Assembly: GCA_019752635.1 (NCBI GenBank)
Contig: JAIELX010000083.1
Location: forward strand, 1 to 64,000
DNA length: 64,000 nucleotides
Direction: 5' to 3'
From: Candidatus Obscuribacterales bacterium
GTDB lineage: Bacteria > Cyanobacteriota > Vampirovibrionia > Obscuribacterales > Obscuribacteraceae
Shown: positions 16,872 to 26,900 of the stretch, one piece after another
Layout: the number at the start of each line of letters is the position of its first letter
How positions within the stretch are numbered: the stretch's first letter is position 1
Notes under the pieces: model-generated
The model's database searches: none
Told to the model about the DNA's origin: nothing
Seen by the model: only the letters and a program-made list of their open reading frames with translations
Program-made: the position numbers and the translations under genes

Positions 16872-17038
16872 CTTCGAACTTTCAGCACTCAATATCGCAG
16901 CGGTAAAACTTCGTGTCGACATGAACAATCGGGAAACTAGCCGGGAGTTGAGTTTTTTGCACTTCAGTAAAGCCGTTCTGTTGACGAGGTCGAGTTGATC
17001 GTCTTTGGTGATTTGCACGCCGAATTCTGCTTGCTGAA

Positions 17039-17404
17039 TTGGCAAAACAAGGTTCTCAATGGACTCCTGGAAGCGGTCCGCGAACTGTCTGGTTCAAGCG
17101 TGCCAATGCCCCGGGCTTTTACGACCTGATAGCATCTCGCTGCAGTCCGCTTGGCTTGCAACTCAATGTGGTGCAGGAAGCGTTCACTGAGAGCACCATG
17201 CTCAGTCTGGTGGCAGCCGACATGGGCGTTACGTTCATAACAGAGGCGGCGAGACGACGGAAGCCAGAGAATGTAGTCATGGTGGAAGTTAAAGACCTGG
17301 ACGCCACCTTGAAACTCACGGCAATGTGGCGTTCCAATGATACAAGCCCCGCCCTTAAACAGTTTCTCGAAACAGTTAAGGCGGCGAGCAAGTCCCGTAA
17401 ATGA
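17039..17404 (+). pseudogene. LysR-type regulator remnant (C-terminal effector-domain half)
   Basis: About 120 codons match the second half of a LysR substrate-binding domain. Recognisable parts are a PGFYDLIASRC segment, then VVQEAFTESTMLSLVAADMGVTF and a TAMWRSND strand before the last helix. No helix-turn-helix or first half of the effector domain is found upstream in any frame; that sequence (16880-17038) has stops in all relevant frames. The first ~15 codons (QWTPGSGPRT) do not look like the family. I read it as a 5'-truncated, decayed gene. A short expressed fragment cannot be excluded. Confidence 0.7.
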
Positions 17405-17463
17405 ATCGGCGGTGATGTGCCAAAATATAGGCGCCCACCCGAAACCACCACAGGAGACATCTG

Positions 17464-17952
17464 ATGGCAACCAAGCCTGAAGGTAAACGAAACTACTGGC
17501 TCGTGAAGTCGGAGCCGGATGTATTCTCAATTTCCGATCTGGAAGCGGCTAAAGGCAAAACGACTTGCTGGGATGGCGTGCGTAACTATCAAGCGCGAAA
17601 CACGATGCGCGATCTAATGAAGAAGGGCGATCACGTTTTCTTCTATCACAGCAACGCGGAACCCTCTGCCATCGCAGGCATAGCAGAAGTCGTGAAGGAA
17701 GGATATCCGGATCATACGGCATTCGATCCGGAAGACGACCATTTCGACCCTAAGAGCAAGAAAGACTCGCCGACATGGTTTATGGTCGACGTCAAACACG
17801 TGCGGACGTTCAAGAAGCCACTCAGCCTAGATGATCTGCGGCAGGTAAAAGGACTGGAAAATATGGTGCTTCTTCAAAAGGGAAGCCGCTTGTCCGTGCA
17901 ACCAGTCACCGAAAAGGAATGGAACCTCGTGTTGAAGCTCGCTGACAAGTAA
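17464..17952 (+). CDS. EVE-domain (PUA-like) protein
   Basis: A 162-residue single-domain protein of the EVE family, homologous to eukaryotic thymocyte nuclear protein 1. The hallmark start NYWLVKSEPDVFSI is followed by TCWDGVRNYQARN, then GDHVFFYHSN, GIAEVVKEGYPD and the WFMVDVKHV strand. The EVE pocket binds modified bases (for example modified cytosines) in characterised relatives. AGGAGA lies 7 nt before the ATG. Length is normal for the family. No restriction or defence gene is adjacent, so a housekeeping nucleic-acid-reader role is as likely as defence. Confidence 0.93.
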   Translation: MATKPEGKRNYWLVKSEPDVFSISDLEAAKGKTTCWDGVRNYQARNTMRDLMKKGDHVFFYHSNAEPSAIAGIAEVVKEGYPDHTAFDPEDDHFDPKSKKDSPTWFMVDVKHVRTFKKPLSLDDLRQVKGLENMVLLQKGSRLSVQPVTEKEWNLVLKLADK

Positions 17953-17965
17953 TCAGCCCGAAGAC

Positions 17966-17989
17966 AAAAATTACATAGTTGCCACTATG
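17966..17989 (-). terminator. Weak putative terminator of the giant surface protein gene
   Basis: A 6-bp stem (CATAGT 17974-17979 with ACTATG 17984-17989, 4-nt loop) is followed on the minus strand by TAATTTTTG. It overlaps the stop codon of the surface protein gene. It is short and AT-rich, so low confidence. Confidence 0.35.
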
Positions 17990-20900
17990 GTGCCTTAAAT
18001 GCTTCCTTCGGTCGGACTGAATACAAGGCCGCTGCCGTCTTGAGGATCTTTCCTGCAAGCGCTCGGTTCTCGGGATTGGACAAAATCTCCTTTAAGACCG
18101 AGACATTATTGACTGCAGACATCAATGAAAACTCAGCGCTGTAAACAGTTCCTTGCTTGCTCTTTGTCTTCAGTACGTTGCGATATGCTACCCGTGGCAG
18201 TGTGTTTGCTTTTCCATCCCGGGAATCACTCATCACAACGAGCTCATGCCCGGGAGGTAAATTGACTTTCTCCTGCCCCGAATCAAAAACTACGTCTTTC
18301 AAGTGATCATCATGCAGATTCAGTATCGAAATACTCTTTTCGTCACCCATTAGAAGCACGATTGCCCCTGCGGCAATTTTCAGGTCGTGCCCTGCTATCT
18401 TCACAACGATCTCATTTTTTGGTGCCAGGATCAGGTTACCGTGCTTAAAGACAAATGTATTCGGCCCACCGGCATCTTGCAAAGCCGAGCTTGATGCGAA
18501 CCGCACTCCAGATTTTAAACCCGAGTCATCGAATCGCAGCAATCCCTGCAATAAAAAGCCTTTCGGATCAGAGTTAGATAGTCCACTTACAGGAAGTAGT
18601 TCAGAATCATCAATTTGCGCGGAATTGTTTTGCCGCATTCCTATTTGTATATTGAGCGTGTCTGTGGGTACCCTTGCACTCAATCCGCCAACACTGAGAT
18701 TTGGCAAAATGAAGCTCATAGGTTTCGCTTGCTGTGGAGCAACTGTAGCAGCTTTGTTCTCCGCCGGAACAGGTGGAACATAGCCAAGTAAGGAAAACAA
18801 CCTGGAGAATCCGCCACCGCCGGTGAGTCCATTAAACATTGCGGCAAAATTGGCGATAACGGTCGAATGAGTAGCCCTTAGGTCTGAGCCGGCAAAACTG
18901 CCGGAGAAGCCTCCGGAATTTGATCCTGACAAAGCGACACCGTTATTGGCATAGATATTATGTGGAACACCCGTAACGATCACGGCACCGTCCAACTTAT
19001 CCACAACCACGTTCACCGGATTGTTTCCGCCATTAAAAGTAACAGTGGGGCTCGCTCCTCCTGCAGAGAGTGTCCCGTTTCGGGGTAGAGTCGGAGGCGG
19101 CGGTAACGCAGGCGGATTGGCGTTAATTGTGATCGGTCCGGGATTTAGGCTGTTAAAGGCGATATTAGACGACGACGCTGTAAACTTTGCCCCTGCCGAC
19201 ATGTTTACTGTAAGAGCCGAGCCGGCGCCAGTACCCTGCACGACAATTCCGCCTGCGCCGACCTGCAAAACTGATGAACTTCCCATATTCAGCGTAGGAG
19301 TAAATAGATCTGCCCCTCCGGCAAACGCAAAGACATTGTTGGCAAAACCAATCGTGTTTCCTGCTGAACTACCGCTTGCAAGAAAAAGATTTCCGGCTGT
19401 ATTGAGGTTAGCGTTGAGATTGATGCTTCCGTTGCTTCCGGTCAAAAGCGACAAGCCGTAAGTCGCAGAAATCGGGGAGTCAACATTAATATTGCCGTTA
19501 AGACCGCTGAGGATGTGGACTGCACCTGCTGGAGCCGTTAGCCCTGTGCCAAGTACAGTGACGTTTCCCGTGCCGACTCCACGGGACAAATTCAGCAGGT
19601 ATGCACTTCCTGCAGCATTCGTTGTATCAGCAATCAGATTTCCCCCATCTAATACAAGCAAGAGCAGGTCCTGTCCGCTTACATTGCTAGTCGAGAGCGT
19701 TCCACCTAGAGCAGCGGCTAGTAAAGGTCCTGTCGAATTGACATTCAGCAGACTCAGATTTCCGCTTTCGCTGGCTAGAAGCGTTGGACCAACAGTACCA
19801 TTGGCGGTTACAGTGCCGCTTATCGAATTTGCAAACATGAATGCATAAGCACCGCCCGTGTTGAGAATGATCTGATCAGTGGCGGACAGATCACCTGACC
19901 CTGCCAGATAAACGGCAGCGGCAGTGACAGGATTGAACCGGATGTCGCTTCCGACTCCTTGTGCACTGATCGAGCTTCCAGGCCCTGAACTCAAAATCAA
20001 CGTCGCTCCGTTACTTGCCTGCAGGTCCACATTGCCGGCAACTGCTTGTATAGTTGCACCGGTATTGTTAATTATGCCGGTTGCAGTGAGAACCACTGAG
20101 CCGGTCCGGGTGCTCAGGTTACCGCTATTGTTCAAAGTTCCGGTGCTAAAGTTGAGTCCTGTTTGTGCGCTAAAACTGCTTCCATTGTTGATAGTTATGG
20201 CTGCAGCTGAGGGCGTTACGGCGGTCAATGCCCCGCCAGTCGTAATGCAGTTGCCACAGGAAACAATGTTCCCGCCTGTGTTTTGCAAATTTATGTCAGC
20301 GATGGTGGTCAGCGCACCTATAGATAAGACTGCACCGGCTACCTTTATATTTGCCTGGCTGGCACTTCCAGCAAGACAAGCACTGATACTGTAAGCATCA
20401 ATTTCGACTGCATTGCTCCCTGCATTGAAATTCGCCACATGCTGGAGCCCACCGGCAGAGAGCGCGCCAAAGCCGCCGGCGATCCTAACACCGCCGCTTG
20501 CGCTTGGATTGAAGAGAAGATTAGCTCCAGTTGACTGCATACTCGAGCCACTTGCAAGGTCGACAATCAGTGCATTCGTCGCCAGATTACTCTGTACCGC
20601 CAGATTGCCGGAGTCTGAACGTACTGCACTATTTATATCAAGTGCAAGCGTGGGACTCAGAACACTTAAACTTGTCGCTGCATGAGCACTTGAACCTGAA
20701 GCAAACGAGACCTTGCTGGCGGCCGCAGAACCGCTAGTCAGACTTAGAGAACCCTGACTTGCATCAAGAGTACCGTTGAGGAGAATACTCCCTGTTGATC
20801 CAGACAAAATGCTGAGCGATCCGGGAGCCAGAATGCCCACTGCACCAGCGATGCTTACGTCTCCTGCCCCGGCGGTGATATCAACGTTACTGTAAGCGTA

Positions 20901-23900
20901 CACGGTACCGACATCAATGCCACCCGACACCGTCTTGATGCTCAGGGTACGCACCGGTGCCACATGAGCGTTGAACGTGCCGGTCAGGGAATCGACAAAA
21001 ATGGTAGCGTCATTGACCCCGTCCGTGTAAGTAGTTATGGTCCTGGCCGACAGTGCGCCAAAGCCGCTAGTGATCATCACAGCCGAGTGGAACCCGTTCG
21101 GATCTCCAAGATTCAAGTTCTGCCCGGCAACGAGCTGACTGCCGCTTGCGTTGTTGATTGTCAACAACGCAGACCTATTTGCACTTAGGGTAAGGTCTCC
21201 TGCAACTGCGTTAATTGATGCGCTGGCGTTGTTGTTAACGAGATTTGCAAGGATCTTGACGTTCCCTCCAGTCGAGCTTATCGCGCCGTAATTGTTGAGC
21301 GTGCTTGTGCTCAAGTTGAGATCCTTCACAGAACTGATCGAATCACCGGCGTTCCAAGTGATACTATTTAGATTGCCGCTGCTGATTGATACATTTCCGC
21401 CTGTGGAGCTGCAATTGCCGCAGGAGGCGATGTCTCCGGTCTTGCTGATCAGGGTTAGATCGCCCGAAGTTGATATTGGTCCAACGTTAAGCGTATTGTT
21501 GTTAACCTGCACGTTGAATGAGCTGCCGGATCCGCTGACACACCCCGTAATGTCATTGACATAGACATCGACAGTTCCGGTAGCTCCTCCATTGAATGTG
21601 ACATTTGGTGTTGCACCACCAGCTGTAATACTGCCCGCCATTTGATAAGATGCTCCGGCTGTTATCGAACCGGCTTTTGTTGAATTGAAAGCGACATTCG
21701 CGTTTGTGGAGACGATTGTGCCGTTAGGCTCGAAAGATAAAGCCAAAGCGGCATTTGTCAGAGGGCTTTGAACAGTTACATCTCCGGCGGCTTCCAGTCT
21801 CCCTCCGTCGTTGAGCCCCAAACTATTCGTGGTTATGTCAATTGTGTTTGCAGCTTTCACAATGGCGCCCTCAAGAGCGACAACATTGCCAGCGCCAGAA
21901 TTGAGATTTGAGTTTGAGATAGTTAGAGAACCGGCGGAACTAATCTGATCGAATAACGCAATCAGTCCGGTGGTAGCCCTGACCTCCAGCTTGCCGGAGC
22001 TGGAACTAAGATCAATCAGAAACGTAGTACCTTCTTTCCTTGTGGTCAAATCAAGCTCGGTTCCGTGGAGGTTCCGGGCAAACAAACTGTCTGAGACAAC
22101 ACTTATTGCACCGGTGGTGGTGAAGTCCTGCACTCTCACACCCGAGCCGGTCTGAATAGTCAAATTTCTCGCGGAAGAAGCCTCTCCCGTGATGGTACCG
22201 CTCAGAGAATCCACCGAAATGTTCACGTCGTCGTTTTGAGTATAGATATTCACACTTTTTGCGGAAACCGAACCGCCTCCGCTCATATCGACGCCACCTT
22301 TATTTACAGGATTGAAGTTAATTGAACCGGTAGCGGTCAGACCGGCCCCCGCAGACAAATTTACCAGTAAGGAAAAGCCGAAGAAGCTCTCGATCGTCAG
22401 GTCACCACTGATGGTGCTTAAGGAAGCGTTGCTTTGGACGCCGAGCGAGGCGGCCTGGATGCTGAGCGAGGGGACGGACATCTTTGTGCATTGCACCTGT
22501 TTTACGAATCCGCCGGATCCTGCAAAAGGCGAGTTAATGAGATTGAGAGCAAAATTGCCAGGTGGTCGCGTGGAGGTAGCTACCGGTGCGCTGTAATTGC
22601 CCAGGAAAATTCCGTTAGTCTTATCAGTGCCACCAACAATGAGCAACGGTGCATCAATTTGACGAAGAGAATCTGAACTGAGAATGAAAATGCCGGCGCC
22701 GCCGGCCAGGCTACCGTCTCCCAATCCGATGATTGAATTACTGAGCGGATTGATCGTGACCGAGTTACCTGCAGAAATCAAAGAGGAAACGGTTAGCCTA
22801 TCGCTCGTGAGAGATACCTTGCCTCCCGCCGTATTCTCAAAGCCGCCTACGTAAGTTAATGCTCCAACGGTGGAGCTCCTGTAGCTCAGGTCCAGATCGA
22901 CATTGAAGTTGAAAAGTCGCCCCGTCTGAGCAGCATTATCTATGTACGCATTCCCTTTGCCGACGATACTGATAAATTTACTATCTACCTGGAAATCACC
23001 GCCGTGTGCATTTTTGATATCACCGCTGCTGCTTGTCAGATGTACGAAGTCGGCAGTAATTCGTCCCGTAGCGGAAAGATTATTCCCCGATGCGACTATC
23101 ACAGCACCGGCGGAAGAGACGCTACTGAGGTTACTGACTCCGGATAATGTGTTTCCGCCCCCCGAACTTATGAATACCAGACCTCCCGTGCTTTGAATGG
23201 ACACAGACTCCAGCCAAATGTCTCCACCATTGTTCGATCGCATAACCGGATTCAAGCCGACAGCATAAGAATCACTATTGACGCAGCAAGCCGATCCTGC
23301 ACCGATAATAATATGACTGCCTGAGTTGGTTAGAGTTAGAGAACTAGTTGAATGGACGGTTTGTTCGGAAATGAATACTAGATCGTGTGTGCCTAGATTT
23401 GCGTCTGGAAGTGTTGTGCTCAGATCTGCAGTATTCTGCGGATAGTAGAAGTCAACCAGGTGTGTCTGTTTCATGGAACCGACAACGATACCAAGCGAGG
23501 GTTGGTTAATCGACACTCCAACGCCGGGAGTTCTGGGTTTGACCACTATCGGGCTGCTTCCTATACCACCTACGACAGCCACGGAACTGCCAAAGACATC
23601 AGCAGCCAATACTGATCTCCCTATCAAAACTACATCGCCTGCCAGCTCCAGACCTGATCCCGGGGCACCGTAACCACCGTTGTGACCACCCGGTCCGGAG
23701 CCTACTCTTCCCCCGGAGCCGCCATTCGAACCGCCGTTAAAGATCTGATAGGAGCCGCCTCGACCACCGTTGCCGCCGCTGCCGGCGCTGTTAACGAGAA
23801 GGGAAGGAACGTCGCCGCCGTTGCCGCCGTTGCCACCGGCACCGCCAGAACCACCGGAGGATTTCGCCCCCCAATTCAGGTAGAGCTTACCGCCACTTGC

Positions 23901-26900
23901 AATCTTGACAGATGATGAGAGACCACCGTTCCCGCCATCGGCTCCGTCGGCACCAGTCCTGCCGTTAGCTGCAGAGTTACCGCCACCACCGCCATTGCCA
24001 CCGTTCCCCCCTGTTCCACCCTGTGAGGAAACATCCCGGAGAACCGTCAAATCTTCCGCAGATAGAAGGCTTATTGAAGATGAGGCGCCGCCGTCACCTC
24101 CGTTTGCGGGGGTGAACAAGGAGCCACCGCCGGCACCGGTGTTAGTGGCTCGCCCCGGCAGTCCGCCGTTGGCCCCTCCGAATCCGCCGGAACCTGCGTT
24201 GCTTCCCGCGCCGCCATTACCGCCAATTGAAGAAATAGTGCCAACAGCATAAACTTCCTTGCTGCTCTCAATATTGATCCCGCCAGCCGCACCGCCGGCG
24301 CCACCAGGGGCGCCGTTGCCGCCAGCTCCGCCATTTGGCGCTGCACCTGCGCCACCACCGAAGCCACCATTGCCGGCACTGCCACCAAGACCGCCCTTTG
24401 AGACGACATGAAGAACTGTCAAACCATCTGAGTTGAGCGAGATGTTCGAGCTGTCGCCGCCCCGTCCTCCACTGCCTCCGTCACCTCCATCGCCGGGGCT
24501 GCTTCCGCCACCGCCGTTGCCCCCGTTCCCGCCGTTACCTCCCGTGCCGCCGGATGATGATATGGCACCGGTGATTGTCAGCCTGTCCGTGGCCGTCAGC
24601 ACGATATTCCCTGCCAATCCGGCATTGCCCCCGTTGACGCCATCTGCTCCAGTCCGGCCATCAGCGACAGAGCTGCCGCCGCCGCCGCCGTTGCCTCCAG
24701 CACCGCCGTTGCCTCCAGATGAGTAGATTTCGCCCTGAACGGTTAAGTCCTGTCCAGCAAGAACAGTTATGGATGATGCAACACCGCCGTCGCCACCAGC
24801 TGCCGCGTGAGCTCTACCGGGTAATCCACCTTTAGCAGCTCCATAACCCCCGGCACCACCATTGCCGCCATTTCCGCCAGCTCCGGCTACCGACGCGACC
24901 GACCCGACGACGGTGATACTTGCTCCGCCAGCCAGGCTTACACCACCGCTCGTTCCACCGGAGCCGCCGTAGCCGCTGTCCCCCCCTTCGCCTCCGACCG
25001 TACCACCTCCTCCGAATCCTCCGCCACCGCCAGCGCCACCTTGTCCGCCGAACGAGATGACATTCCCTGTTATTGACAGACCCCCTTCGGTCGCGAGTGC
25101 TATCGAACCACCGGCACCGCCTTTGCCTGCGATGGAACCATCGCCCCCGGCTGCCCCGGCAGCCGCCGATGTACCGCCTTTACCACCATTCTTGCCCGCC
25201 CCGCCGTAGCCTCCGCGAGTGGAAATGTCGCCTGTTTTAATCGAGTCGACCGCTGACAGTGTGATAGAACCGGACGCTCCACCATCGGCTCCCCTGCTGG
25301 CATTCCCCGCCTCGCCGCCGTGCGAGCTGGTGTTGAACGCCGAGCTCCCTCCTGCCCCTCCCTCGCCTCCCGCGCCGCCGTTGCCCCCGGACGTAGAGAT
25401 GTTGTAAGTGCTGATTCGCGAACCCAGAGCCGTCAGGGTGATATTACCGGCGGTGCCCCCTAGACCTCCTACACCGCCCGCCCCTCCGTGACCTGCTTGC
25501 ACGGCAGCGCCGGCACCATCCGCACCATTGCCCGCTTGACCGCCGTTTCCGGCTGTTGTTGAGACGCCACCGATTTCAATGAATGCTTTCGCGATCAGAA
25601 GAATGTCTCCCGAGGCAGCACCGTTGCCACCGGAACCGCCATTGCCTCCGGAGCCGGCGTCGCCGGCTCCCCCTCCTCCGGTTGCGCCCGCCCCTCCGAT
25701 GCCGCCGGCTCCGGCGGTCGAAGTGAAGCCGGATGAGCTTATCCATTTTGCGGAGTTAAGCGTGATTGCGTCTGTGCTGCCACCAGCGCCGCCGTGCCCT
25801 CCATCGCCGCCTGCGCGCGCCGTGGCTGTTGCATCGGCAGCCGCGTGTCCATCACCGCCTCGTCCTCCGCGTCCGGCTGTCGTCGAAATTGCTCCGACGA
25901 GTTCTCCTGTGTTGGTTGTGAGGGTAATGGCTCCCGTTTTGCCACCGTTTCCTCCGTTGCCGCCGAATCCGCCAGCTCCCCCCTGTCCTTCGGGCGCGGT
26001 TCCAGCGCCTCCGCCGATCCTCCCGTCGGCTCCAACTCCGGCCAAGAGAGTCAGAGTGTTGAAGTACAGGGAGCCTCCCGCATTAATGCTTACTGTGCCT
26101 ACGTCTTTGCCGTTTCCGCCTTCGCCGCCTTTGCCACCCGTGCCCCCCTTAAATGTAGAGAAGCCGCCTCTGCTGCCTGTGCCTGCAGTGCCACCATCAC
26201 TTCCGGCAATGTTGATATCGCCCAAGCTGACGTTTCCGGCCGCGGTTATTGACATGAAGCCGACGGAATTGCCATCACCGCCATTGCCACCATTTCCTCC
26301 ATTGCCACCAATGTATGGAGTCACAATGTTTTGACCTGCATTGCCTCCCGCTGCACCGAACCCTCCAGCACCGGATTTGAGTGAAATGCTTCCTTTGGAA
26401 TTGATGACGTTACCATTTGTGGAGTTTATGGTTAACGAACTCACTGCGCCGCCCGCACCCCCGGCGCCACCATCACCTCCCGGTCCGACCACAGTCGTAG
26501 GAAGTCCTAGAGTAGCCACAGAGGCGCCGCCGAGTCCACCCTCTCCGCCACCGCCACCGGTGCCTGCAGTGGCACTGACCGAGGCGAATTGGACATCACC
26601 GAATGCCGTGAGCTTGATATCACCGACGCTACCAGCCATCGCGCCTTTCCCGCCGGCTCCGCCACGACCTCCTCCTGTCGTTCCACTTCCGCCCTGGTAG
26701 CCGTTACCTCCATCGCCTCCATTACCCGCGGTAATTGCTAGACTTGATAGCAAAACATTCCCGCTCGTCGCTCTAAGGTCAATGGTGCCAGTACCGCCGC
26801 CCTTTCCGCCAACGGCACCGTCGCCGCCGGCGCCGCTATCGGTGAAGTAGGAGTCGTTGAACTTTGGAAGCGACAATTCATAACCACCTAACCCTCCTCG

